Positions 47,956 through 57,799 of a DNA stretch of 64,000 nucleotides are shown one piece after another. The first letter of the stretch is position 1; each line of letters opens with the position of its first letter. A program made the translations under genes and the position numbers. The notes under the pieces are model-generated. The model saw nothing but the letters and a program-made list of their open reading frames with translations. It was not told the origin of the DNA and made no database searches. The stretch comes from Paenibacillus sp. D2_2 (GTDB taxonomy: Bacteria > Bacillota > Bacilli > Paenibacillales > Paenibacillaceae): NCBI RefSeq assembly GCF_031199965.1, contig NZ_CP133605.1:3256501-3320500 (forward strand), in the 5' to 3' direction.

Positions 47956-49727
47956 CTCATTCATCGCTTCCTGATCTGAATCTGCAGATTCCCCCTGCCA
48001 TAGCAGGCGCATTTCTTCACAAGAGGCCAGCAGATCCTGTAATGTCCCTTCGGCTTCTATTTGCCCGTCTTTCATTACAATAATATGATCCGCTCTACTT
48101 AGAGCCGCTCGTCGGTGCGACACAGCTATACAAGTCACATCAGTTTCCTGGAACAGGCCTTCCCATACCTTCTGCTCGGTCTCTACATCCAACGCGCTGG
48201 ACAGATCATCAAAAATAAATAGGTCCGAACCTGTCATCAGCATTCTCGCTGTCGCTGCCCTTTGAATTTGCCCACCAGAGAGCATAACACCTCTAGGTCC
48301 TACATAGGTATCCAGACCTTTGTCGAGATCAGCTATATCTTTGTCCATAACAGACAGGCGAATTGCCTTCTCTAGAGCTTGCTCATCCGGCCCACCTTGC
48401 ACGATATTCTCCCTCAAAGTATCACTGAACAGACGCGGAACCTGTGGAGTGTAGGCCGCCCTTGGAGGAATCAGGAACTCGGCAGCATTTACTGCCTTGC
48501 CATTCCACATAATCTCCCCCTCCTCCTTAGGAAGAAGCCCAAGCAAAGTCCTGACGAGTGTCGATTTGCCTGAACCAATCCGGCCGGTAATAACGAGGAA
48601 TTGTCCGCGCTTCAAGCGAAGATTCACATTCGAAATCCCGTTCGCCGATTCTGGATAATGATAGGACACGTTATTAATCTCGAGGCTTTGCAAACGCTCC
48701 TCCTGTCTCTTATGCCGCACTGGCAGCTCTGGAGGCTCACTATTTAGATAGGTCTCTCTCGCTTCGATAACTCGGTCCTCTTCACCAGGTCTGAACAAAG
48801 TCCGCATTCTGTCAAAGGACACCTTCAGACGTTTATGTTGATACACCATATAGCCAAATAACGATATACTGAAGCCTATATTTGTAAGATAAGTTGTATA
48901 TAGTGCAAAATCCCCTACCGTAAACCGCCCTGCCTTCATCTCAGCCGCACACATAAGCAGGATCAACCCAGTACAGATGCTCAGCACATGTTGATTCAAC
49001 GATCTCATCCATTGCTTGAACAAATTGTCCTTCAGTGCCGCCTGTCGTCGCTCCTCATTAAGCTCGGTAAACTTTCGATGCACATGCTCCTCAGCCTGGC
49101 CGAGCTTGAGAGCCTGCACCGCTCCAAAGGTCTCAGCGATAAAGCTCGTAATGCGACCGGTTGCCTCTTGGTTCAGTTGGCCATATCTGCGTGCCTTGTT
49201 CCCAGATAGATTGTTCAGCAGGGTCACAACAAGTAGAGGTAGAATAGCGACCAGCGTAATTTTCCAGTTAATGTTGGCCATTATTACAATGGATACTGTC
49301 GCAAATATCAACCTGCCCAGAAATCAACCCAGGACTCTACATATTCGACAACCTCATTCACATCATCCCGAAAACGGCTCATCGCCTCCCCGGGAGTCGC
49401 AGGCAGATTCCGCCCTGGCCAGCGCATAATTCCAGCCAGCATATTCGTACGCAAAATCGCCTGGATATGAAAAATATAGGTTACCCATTGATAGAAGGCC
49501 GCGAAGAAGGTTCCAACGCGCAGAAACCTAACCACTGTCAGGAAAATCAGCGGAGTAGCCAACCATAAATAATTGTCCGTCCCTGTAGTTGCACAGTCAA
49601 AGAACCATTGCATTCCAAGTCCGAATAAGAGAGGGAGGGAGTGGAATACGGCCCACAGCAGCCCATTCACGATGAACAGGAACGGCTTATAACGGAACAA
49701 ACGGTTGATAAAGCCCGTAATATTCAT
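47917..49727 (-). CDS. ABC exporter half-transporter, second of a pair (frameshifted in this sequence)
   Basis: Membrane domain ([20 protein letters not shown]...) plus nucleotide-binding domain: Walker A GRIGSGKS, signature [10 protein letters not shown], Walker [13 protein letters not shown] and H-loop SHRR. The catalytic glutamate after Walker B is Asp. One base is missing at 49316-49318 (TGGGCAGG needs another G) to join WVDFW to (G)[12 protein letters not shown]. Its last 12 residues ([12 protein letters not shown]) and stop are encoded by the intergenic repeat. The start overlaps the upstream ABC gene by four bases. Substrate unknown. Confidence 0.85.
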
Positions 49728-51469
49728 GCCAATTCCTCCTCTCTACCCGTTGCAAGCAATCTGGCATAATGCGAGTCTGGGCGGCTAGCCAGTTCCTTGC
49801 GATCTCCAAATTCAAGGATTTGCCCGTTACCGAGTACCAGAATCTTGTCAACCTGCTCCAGCGTAGCCAGCCGGTGCGCAATAATTACTCCTGTACAATG
49901 CTCCATCAGCGAGTCTACGGCCAACTGAAGCATCGATTCCGTTGCTGCATCCAGCCTTGACGATGGCTCATCCAGCACGACAAGACTCGGCTCAGTCAGA
50001 AATACACGCGTCAGAGCGAATAGCTGCGCTTCCCCTGCAGACAAGGAAGAGCCCCCTGAGGACAGATGAGTATCAAGTCCATCCGGTAAAGCCTCAATCC
50101 ATGTGCGCAAGCCAAGACGCCCTGTCGTCTCTAGAATCTGTTCATCCGATACATCCTGATTAAATAGCGTCAGATTGTCGCGCAGCGTTCCATCGAATAA
50201 CTGTACATCTTGAGTAACCATCCCCACGCGCTGATAGAGCGCAGGAAGATTCAACTCCGTAATATCAATGCCGCCAATACGAATAACACCTTGGTTAATG
50301 TTATATAGCCGCATCAGAACACGGCTAAGACTTGATTTGCCACTTCCCGTACGACCGATAATCCCGAGTCGCTCCCCGGCTTCAACCCGGAATGTCAGAT
50401 TGTTCAGGACGGACTTATCCTCACTATAATGAAATGATACCGCTTCAAATTCCAGGCTGAGTGCACCTTGCGGTAGCAACTCCTGATCCCCGCTTACAAT
50501 CTCGCTACGGCTTGACAGCAATTCTCTGGAGCGAAGCATGCCAGATTTGGCCTTCTGGAACTCCTGCACTTGATTGCCCAGCATCTCAATCGGATCATTT
50601 AACATCTGTGTATATTGATAAATAAGGAACAACATACCCAGCGATATTCTACCTGTTAAATAATAATGAACGCCAAGCAACAGCACCGCGGTTACTGCAA
50701 GCGCGAACATAATAACCGTCGTATTCCAAGGAACGATCCGCAGCATCCATGCTTTCCGGCCTGTAATCGCTACCGAACGCATTGCGCGATAGAATCGATT
50801 CATCACATAAGGCACATGTCCATTAGCCTGAACATCCTCGATCCCAGCGATCCGTTCTTCGATTAGACCGAACAGAGCCGCACTTGCCTCCCGCTCTTTC
50901 TTGGACGACTGTACACCCAGATTGCGAATAATGACCATGAACAGAATCGCAATCAATGTGAACAAGGTCATCACGCTTGCAATTAATACGTTAACACTGA
51001 ACATATACCCCAAGATTCCTACCAATAACACGAAGCTTCCGATAACCTGAACGATGAACATGGCAAAAAAATTCGAAATCCCCGTAACATCACCATCAAC
51101 TCGTTCAATCATCTCCCCCGGCGTCTTCACATTATGGAATCGCATATCCAGCTTCAGACAATGTCTGAGCAGGTCACCACGCAGCTTATTCGTCGATCTC
51201 CAAGCGACATCATTACCAATGTAACTTACGGCAACTGTAATTAACTGATTGAATACAGCCACCACTAAAAAAGCGCCTGCAAGCAGTAAAAGGCTGGATA
51301 CGACGCCGCCCCCAGCAGCTGTGTCAATAAAACGTGCTACAATCTGTGGGTTAATGAGCTGCAATGCCGTTGAAACAAGCAGCATAACCAGCAAAAGTAC
51401 GAGCTTCCCCTTAACCGGCTTCAAATAGGTAAAGAGCCAAGTCATAGATAATTTCTCATTTGTAGGCAT
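49724..51469 (-). CDS. ABC exporter half-transporter, first of a pair
   Basis: About 581 residues. Six-helix membrane domain (LFTYLKPVKGKLVLLLVMLL...), then a nucleotide-binding domain with Walker A GRTGSGKS, Walker B LVVLDEPSSRLD (catalytic Glu present), H-loop IIAHRL and a variant signature SSLSAGEAQ in place of LSGGQ. The ATG at 51469 follows GGGGAGGGGCGAG. With the downstream gene it should form a heterodimer. The pair interrupts the usual ylxY-pnp order, which suggests insertion. Confidence 0.88.
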   Translation of the reverse strand: MPTNEKLSMTWLFTYLKPVKGKLVLLLVMLLVSTALQLINPQIVARFIDTAAGGGVVSSLLLLAGAFLVVAVFNQLITVAVSYIGNDVAWRSTNKLRGDLLRHCLKLDMRFHNVKTPGEMIERVDGDVTGISNFFAMFIVQVIGSFVLLVGILGYMFSVNVLIASVMTLFTLIAILFMVIIRNLGVQSSKKEREASAALFGLIEERIAGIEDVQANGHVPYVMNRFYRAMRSVAITGRKAWMLRIVPWNTTVIMFALAVTAVLLLGVHYYLTGRISLGMLFLIYQYTQMLNDPIEMLGNQVQEFQKAKSGMLRSRELLSSRSEIVSGDQELLPQGALSLEFEAVSFHYSEDKSVLNNLTFRVEAGERLGIIGRTGSGKSSLSRVLMRLYNINQGVIRIGGIDITELNLPALYQRVGMVTQDVQLFDGTLRDNLTLFNQDVSDEQILETTGRLGLRTWIEALPDGLDTHLSSGGSSLSAGEAQLFALTRVFLTEPSLVVLDEPSSRLDAATESMLQLAVDSLMEHCTGVIIAHRLATLEQVDKILVLGNGQILEFGDRKELASRPDSHYARLLATGREEELA

Positions 51470-51577
51470 CTCGCCCCTCCCCATTCAAGCAATAATTTTT
51501 TTGGCAGAATATCCCTCAATACTACATAAATCCATCCGCAAATACAAAGTAAAAAATAAGTATAAAAAAAGAGTACG

Positions 51578-51612
51578 CAAAAAGAGCCAGAATGGTCATT
51601 CTGTCTCTTTCT
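51578..51612 (-). terminator. Terminator after pnp
   Basis: AAAGAGACAGAATG and ATTCTGGCTCTTT pair with one mismatch (A/G versus T/C positions) and are followed by T-rich sequence on the minus-strand transcript. Confidence 0.75.
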
Positions 51613-51656
51613 CGTAACGAAATCTGTTTAAAGTGAGAACGAACTTAAGAGTGTGA

Positions 51657-53749
51657 TTATTCCTTCTCCGCGGTTAATACCGCTTTACGGGAAAGATTAA
51701 CCCGTCCTTGTTGATCGATCTCGGTAACTTTGACAGTAATTGTATCTCCGATCGCAATGACATCTTCCACTTTAGCAACACGTTCCGTTGAAAGCTGGGA
51801 GATGTGTACTAAACCGTCTTTGCCTGGCAGGATTTCTACGAAGGCGCCGAATTTTTCAATCCGTTTGACTGTACCTACGTAAATCTCACCAACGACAACT
51901 TCTTTCACGATGCCTTCAATAATCGAGCGCGCTTTGTTGTTCATCTCTTCATTAGTCGAAGCGATGAATACACGTCCATCTTGCTCAATATCGATCTTGA
52001 CGCCAGTTTCTTCAATGATCTTGTTAATGATCTTACCACCAGCACCAATAACATCGCGGATCTTGTCCGGATTAATGTTCATGATCGTAATCTTAGGCGC
52101 ATACGGAGACAAATGCTCCTTAGGAGCCTGAATACGTTCCTGCATTTTGCCAAGGATGAACATACGACCTTCTCTTGCTTGCTCCAAGGCTTCGGACAAG
52201 ATTTGACGGTCGATTCCGTCGATCTTGATATCCATTTGAATGGCGGTTACGCCTTCCGCTGTACCAGCTACCTTGAAGTCCATATCACCAAGATGGTCTT
52301 CCATACCTTGAATATCCGTTAAGATCGAGACATGCTCTCCATCTTTGATCAAGCCCATCGCTACGCCAGCAACTGGCGCTTTGATCGGTACACCAGCATC
52401 CATCATCGCAAGAGTACTAGCACAGATACTTGCTTGGGAAGTAGAGCCGTTCGATTCCAATACTTCGGATACGAGACGGATTGTATACGGGAATTCCGAT
52501 TCTGGTGGAATAACCTTCGACAATGCCCGTTCACCGAGTGCACCATGTCCAATTTCACGGCGTCCAGGTGCGCGCAAAGGACGAGCCTCGCCCACACTGA
52601 ATGGCGGGAAGTTATAATGGTGCATGAAGCGTTTCGATTCCTCAAGGTCGATACCATCGAGAATCTGTACATCTCCCAATGCTCCAAGCGTACAAATGCT
52701 GAGCGCTTGCGTCTGACCACGAGTGAACAAACCAGAACCATGGGTGCGCGGCAACAGGTTGATATCACATTCGATCGGACGAATCTCATTCAATTTACGT
52801 CCATCTGGACGAACTTTATCATGAGTAATTAGGCGGCGTACTTCTTCTTTGACGATGTCGTGCAGCACTTCCTTTACATCATCCAGCAACTCAGGAGATT
52901 CTATGTACTTCTCCCGAAATAAGCGACTGTCTCATCATTGATCGCATCGATCGCATCCTGACGAGCATGCTTCTCAGCAATCTTAACAGCTTCAACCAGA
53001 CGCCCTGCAGCATTTGCGCGAACTTCGCTATTCACATCTGTATCAACAGCGTGCAGCTTCACTTCCATCTTCTCTTTGCCTGCGACAGCAACAAGCTCTT
53101 CGATCGTAGCGATGATCTTCTTGATCTCATCATGTCCGAACATAATCGCTCCCAGCATAACTTCTTCTGGAACCTCATCTGCTTCGGCTTCAACCATCAT
53201 GATCGCATCTTTCGTACCGGCAACAGTCACATAGATATCGCTTGCTTCTTGCTGGGCAACATCCGGATTGATGACGAATTCACCATTCACACGGCCTACA
53301 GCAACCCCGCCAATCGGTCCGTTAAAAGGAACGTCCGAAATGCTCAGTGCAGCCGAAGTACCAATCATAGCAGCAATCTCAGGCTCACAGTCCTGATCCA
53401 CGCTCATTACCAGATTCACGATCTGCACATCATTGCGGAACCCTTCAGGGAACAATGGACGGATCGGGCGGTCGGTCAGACGGCTGGCGAGAATTGCTTT
53501 CTCACTTGGACGTCCTTCACGCTTGATAAAGCCGCCAGGAATTTTACCTACAGCATACAACTTCTCTTCATAATTCACGGTCAATGGGAAAAAATCCAAA
53601 TCCTTAGGTTCAGACGATGCTGTCACAGTACACAGAACAGCCGTATCACCATAACGGACCATTACCGCAGCGTTAGCCTGCTTGGCCAAACGCCCGGTCT
53701 CCAATGTAAGAGGTCTTCCTCCCAACTCCATTTTCACATGTTTTTCCAT
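51657..53749 (-). CDS. pnp: Polynucleotide phosphorylase (frameshifted in this sequence)
   Basis: 3'-to-5' phosphorolytic RNase of the degradosome. Two RNase PH domains ([40 protein letters not shown]), a KH domain ([15 protein letters not shown]) and a C-terminal S1 domain ([20 protein letters not shown]). One base is missing near 52914-52917; CAGTCGCTTATTTCGGGAGA needs an added C to read [21 protein letters not shown]. Corrected length about 698. AAGGAGGGA-type ribosome site before the ATG. The break is in an otherwise perfect core gene. Confidence 0.95.
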
Positions 53750-53863
53750 GAAATCCCTCCTTATTCACAAATAAAAGTTCGTTACAAATCTCATTATTTC
53801 CTGCTTCTATCCAATTCATAAAAGCAATAAAAATGATTATCATCTGTTTTCTTATTATATCTA

Positions 53864-53891
53864 AAACAAAAGCTCCTCACGGAGCCCTTCA
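53864..53891 (-). terminator. Possible attenuator between rpsO and pnp
   Basis: GGCTCCGTGAGGAGC hairpin followed by TTTTGTTTT on the minus strand, about 115 bases before the pnp start. Weak stem, so partial read-through is likely. Confidence 0.5.
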
Positions 53892-53947
53892 TTAGCAGAT
53901 ATACGTCATTATTCCTGATACTGCTGTGTAATGTATTTCTTCGTAAA

Positions 53948-54011
53948 AAGCAACCCAACGGCCGACCGTTCGCTGCAATAGCGCTCGGCGGCTACCAGGC
54001 TGCTTTTCTTC
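53948..54011 (-). terminator. rpsO terminator
   Basis: Long imperfect stem AGCAGCCTGGTAGCCGCCG with CGGTCGGCCGTTGGGTTGCT, followed by TTTTTAC in the minus-strand transcript. It starts about 13 bases after the rpsO stop. Confidence 0.65.
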
Positions 54012-54023
54012 AACAAAGGCAAA

Positions 54024-54293
54024 TTAACGGCGCAATCCGAGTCTCTCAATCAACGCGGAGTAACGTTTAACGTCTTTGTTCTTCAAGTAAGCCAACAACT
54101 TACGGCGTTGACCTACCATCTTCAAAAGACCGCGACGGGAATGATGATCCTTCTTGTGCGTACGCAAGTGATCAGTCAAATTCACGATGTTCTCCGTGAG
54201 GATAGCAATTTGTACCTCTGGTGATCCAGTATCGGATTCATGAGTTTTGTACTCTTCAATCAATTGTTGTTTACGCTCTTGAGTTAATGCCAT
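54024..54293 (-). CDS. rpsO: 30S ribosomal protein S15
   Basis: 89 residues, full length ([20 protein letters not shown]...[25 protein letters not shown]). ATG at 54293 after AAAGGAGGTGGATAGG; codons upstream belong to the leader. It may autoregulate through its leader as in other bacteria (not seen directly). Confidence 0.97.
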   Translation of the reverse strand: MALTQERKQQLIEEYKTHESDTGSPEVQIAILTENIVNLTDHLRTHKKDHHSRRGLLKMVGQRRKLLAYLKNKDVKRYSALIERLGLRR

Positions 54294-54456
54294 CCTATCC
54301 ACCTCCTTTACAAAAATCGCCACTAGCCTAGTAGTCGGACGGTGAGACCTGACAACCAAGCTAAGGTTTTATATTGACATGCGGGATAAGCCTGCATGAA
54401 CAACGTAAATCAGTATAACATAAATATGAGATAAAAGTAAATGATGCTTGTACGTA

Positions 54457-55403
54457 TTATTCCTCCGACGACAATATTTGCTTCGCCGTATCGGCATCGT
54501 TAGTAATTTGCGCGACTAATTGCTCAATAGATCCGAATTTGCGTTCCTCACGGATGAAGCTTATTAGCTCGACCGATAGCAACTTGCCATAAATATCCCC
54601 ACTGAATTCTAGTAGATGAATCTCAATCGTAGGTACAATCTCATTCTCATGGAAGGTCGGCTTGACGCCTACATTCATAACTCCCTGTAGCATCTGATCT
54701 TCATAACCAACCCTTACGGCGTATACCCCTTTTCTCGGCAGCACATAGTGCTCACTCATCTTCAGGTTAGCCGTCGGGAAGCCGATCGTACGACCGCGCT
54801 TCTCACCATGCATAACGATTCCCGACAAGGAGTAAGGACGACCTAATAGACGTCGCACTTGCTTCACATTGCCTTCTTGCAGGTCAAGGCGAATGCTTGA
54901 GCTGCTCACTTTATCGCCTTCGATCAGAAACGGAGGCACAATCGTGACCTCAAGCTTGTAATCGCTCAGCTCGCGAAGCATCCCCGCATGGCCTTCGCCG
55001 CGATAGCCAAAATGAAAATCAAAGCCAACAACAGCAGTATGAATCCCAAGCGGCATCAGCATACCACTGACGAAGTTCTGTGGACTTACGCGCGAGAAGC
55101 TGTCATTGAAGTCTACAATATATAAATAATCCACGCCCATCTGACGGATAATCTTCTCTTCTCCGCCGGAGGTGTTAGGTATCCTTCATAGTCACCTTTC
55201 TTCATGACTTCCTTCGGATGGGGATGAAACGTCATTACGCCGGAAGGGAGTCCTTGCTCGGCAGCAATTCGTACCGCAGATTGGATGACACTCACATGAC
55301 CCAGATGCAATCCATCGAATTGACCGATGGCAATAACCTGCTGTCTAGTACACTGTGCGATTACTTCTTCAGTTAATGGATATGTCAGATATATTGTTTT
55401 CAC
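54457..55403 (-). CDS. ribF: Bifunctional riboflavin kinase/FMN adenylyltransferase (frameshifted in this sequence)
   Basis: Makes FMN and FAD. The N-terminal adenylyltransferase has GQFDGLHLGHVSVI and FHPHPKEVM; the C-terminal kinase has GRPYSLSGIVMHGEKRGRTI and GFPTANL. One base is missing near 55163-55168 (CCGGCGGAG) to join YLTPP to EEKIIRQMGVDYLYIVDFND. Corrected length about 315. The GTG start at 55403 follows AGGTGAGACAA. It follows truB as in B. subtilis. Confidence 0.9.
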
Positions 55404-55431
55404 TTGTCTCACCTGCAATTTCACAGTTTAT

Positions 55432-55486
55432 AGAAGTAGTTCAGAAGTAGTTCAAAAACTTACTCGAAAGTCTAATTCGAATCAGG
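55432..55486. repeat. Degenerate fragment of the TGTTCAAAAAG repeat
   Basis: AGTAGTTCAGAAGTAGTTCA with AAAAACTT and CTCGAAAGTCT resembles end sequences of the element in partial duplicate. Low sequence conservation. Confidence 0.4.
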
Positions 55487-56395
55487 CAGAAATACCTTAA
55501 CTGGAGTAATCGCTCCAGTCTCTTCCCCTACGCGGAAGATACCTAAAAATTGCTCAGTAGGACTGTATAGACGAATAACGTCCCCACGATTTGCTGACGG
55601 CTTGATTGCATAAGGGGAGACTCGCTGTCCTTGTAAGGTTGCCTGTACCTTTTCTTCTTCCACGATATGCGCCGGCAAATGCTGAACAGCCCGATCTATC
55701 GGCAACAAGCAAGACTGCAAAGTACCTGCTTGAACATGCTCAGCTACCTGTTCCAACGTCAGGCAATGCTCATTACGAATTCCGGCGGACATCGTCCGCT
55801 TGAGACGAAGCATCGACGCAGGAACACCTAGAGTCCGCCCAATGTCTACACAGAGTGTGCGGATATAAGTACCTTTGGAACAGAGTACACGGAATGATAA
55901 CTCTGGATAGGGTATATCCGGTTGATAGGAGATCAGCTCGAGCTCATGAATCGTCACTTCGCGCGCCTTACGTTCTACGACTTTGCCCTCACGAGCCAAT
56001 TCATAGAGCCTCTTCCCATCCTGTTTCACGGCCGAATACATTGGAGGAACCTGCGATATCGTACCGATGAACCGGGACAAGACCTCAGATATCTGATCCA
56101 TGTCTACAGAGACATGCTCGTCTTGTTCTATTATCGTACCCGTCATATCTTCCGTATCAGTAGCAATACCAAGTACTAGGGTAGCTTCATATTCCTTAGG
56201 CAGCTCCTGCAAGTATTCAACCATTCTGGTCGCTCTTCCAAGGCATAACGGCAAAACTCCGGTGACCGCCGGATCGAGCGTCCCCGTGTGGCCTATCCGC
56301 TTCATCTTTAAGATGCCGCGAGCCTTGGCCACCACATCATGAGATGTGAACCCAACCGGCTTAGCGATAGGAAGAATTCCTTCATAAGTTATCAT
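55472..56395 (-). CDS. truB: tRNA pseudouridine-55 synthase
   Basis: 307 residues, catalytic aspartate D41 in HTGTLDPAVTGVLP, and motifs YSAVKQDGKRLYELAREG, CSKGTYIRTL. The start overlaps the nrnA stop by four bases, so the genes are coupled. Modifies U55 in all elongator tRNAs. Confidence 0.95.
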   Translation of the reverse strand: MITYEGILPIAKPVGFTSHDVVAKARGILKMKRIGHTGTLDPAVTGVLPLCLGRATRMVEYLQELPKEYEATLVLGIATDTEDMTGTIIEQDEHVSVDMDQISEVLSRFIGTISQVPPMYSAVKQDGKRLYELAREGKVVERKAREVTIHELELISYQPDIPYPELSFRVLCSKGTYIRTLCVDIGRTLGVPASMLRLKRTMSAGIRNEHCLTLEQVAEHVQAGTLQSCLLPIDRAVQHLPAHIVEEEKVQATLQGQRVSPYAIKPSANRGDVIRLYSPTEQFLGIFRVGEETGAITPVKVFLPDSN

Positions 56396-57368
56396 AGCTG
56401 TAATTTCACCTGCTCCACAACACGGGATACGATTTGCGTCAGATCCCCCTCGATCCGGGCTCCTGCCGCACGAACATGGCCGCCTCCGCCGAAGCTCTGT
56501 GCAACCTTGGCTACATCTACCATACCTGCGGACCGAAGGCTGACTTTCACAGCACCTTCATGGATTACTTTGAACAACATTCCGACTTCTACGCCTTGAA
56601 TATTACGAGGGTAATTAACAATACCTTCGAGGTCCTCATGGATTGCACCTGTAGCTCTCATATCTTCATCATGAATCACAACCCAACTGATCTTACCATC
56701 ATCCGTGATTTGAAGCCCATTTAACGCTCTCGTCAAAAGCTTCAATTGCGGTAAGGTCATTTGTTCAAGCAGTAGCTCGGACAACCCTGGCCCATCCACC
56801 TTGTATTCGAGCAGATCGGAGGCAATTGCCATCACCTTCGGCGATGTGTTCGAATATCTAAATCCTCCGGTATCCGTTAACATCCCAGTGTAAATCGCCG
56901 TAGCGACCTCATAATTCAACGGAACCTCCATATATTTCAGTAAATCATACAGTATCTCCGCAGTCGCAGCCGCCTCAGGAACAATTAAATTGACGGCACC
57001 GTAGGCATCATTGGTTGGATGGTGATCAATATTCAGAATTAGGGCATCATCGGCAAACCATTCCGCAGTCTTTCCGACCCGTTTGAAATCTGCACAGTCC
57101 ACGCAAATCACGTGGCTAAATTTAGTATCAAGCGGAGTCGACGAAAGATCAATGATCCGGTCAGCCTGCCATAAATAGCTCATACGGCGGGGATCGGTCC
57201 CTCATTCACCATCTTATAATTTTTGCCCAGACAAGAGAGAAGCCAGCCCACTGCTAACGTGGAACTGACTGCATCTCCGTCCGGCTGAATATGCGCTACT
57301 ACCAGGAAATCGTCATGCTCCATCAGGAATTGTCTGACCTGTTGGAACTCACGTTCTTTGGTTTGCAT
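56392..57368 (-). CDS. nrnA: Bifunctional oligoribonuclease/PAP phosphatase NrnA (frameshifted in this sequence)
   Basis: DHH/DHHA1 phosphoesterase degrading nanoRNA and pAp. HIQPDGDAVSSTLAVGWLLS and ILNIDHHPTNDAYG are the DHH metal motifs; GGGGHVRAAGA closes DHHA1. One base is missing in the 57189-57192 run (GATCCCCGCC); adding a C gives INEGPIP(R)RMSYLWQADRI. Corrected length about 325. The ATG at 57368 follows AAAGGAGACGGCT. It is placed between rbfA and truB, as in many Bacillales. Confidence 0.9.
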
Positions 57369-57381
57369 AGCCGTCTCCTTT

Positions 57382-57426
57382 ATTAGGTGATTCAACAAGC
57401 CTTGATAAGCTTATTGAACACACCTA
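57382..57426. repeat. Hairpin resembling the minimal repeat
   Basis: TAGGTGATTCAACAAGC and AGCTTATTGAACACACCTA form an extended imperfect palindrome. It shares TTCAA/TTGAA ends with the family but differs in flanking bases; assignment is tentative. Confidence 0.4.
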
Positions 57427-57430
57427 TTTG

Positions 57431-57784
57431 TTAATTTTCGCCTTCTTCAGATATTTCACCGAGCAGCTTCTCGATATGGCTGCCGTAAGCGATCGACTCA
57501 TCGATCTTGAAGATCAACTCAGGCGTATGCCGTAGTCTAATTCGCTTACCGATTTCTGTCCGCAAGAAGCCTGTAGCTTTGTCCAACGCTTTAAGCGTAC
57601 CCTTCTTTTGTTCTTCATCGCCGAACACGCTCAAATATACTTTTGCTTGCGATAAATCGCTCGTTACATCGACACCAGTCACCGTAACAAATCCAATACG
57701 TGGATCCTTCAGTTCACGTTGGATCATCACGCTAAGTTCCTTCTTAATCTCTTCGCCTACCCGGCCGGTACGATTCTTGGCCAT
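57431..57784 (-). CDS. rbfA: Ribosome-binding factor A
   Basis: 117 residues; 30S maturation factor with a KH-like fold ([50 protein letters not shown]). ATG at 57784 after GGTGAGGTGTCATCA; an ATG nine bases upstream is possible. It is 15 bases downstream of infB. Confidence 0.93.
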   Translation of the reverse strand: MAKNRTGRVGEEIKKELSVMIQRELKDPRIGFVTVTGVDVTSDLSQAKVYLSVFGDEEQKKGTLKALDKATGFLRTEIGKRIRLRHTPELIFKIDESIAYGSHIEKLLGEISEEGEN

Positions 57785-57799
57785 TGATGACACCTCACC

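Noticed and set aside
52967..53821. 284-residue plus-strand reading frame opposite pnp
   Set aside because: Lies wholly antisense to the well-conserved PNPase coding region and has no ribosome site or recognisable domain.
53748..54023. Second small gene between rpsO and pnp
   Set aside because: No frame with a ribosome site; the sequence is accounted for by the rpsO terminator and an attenuator-like hairpin.
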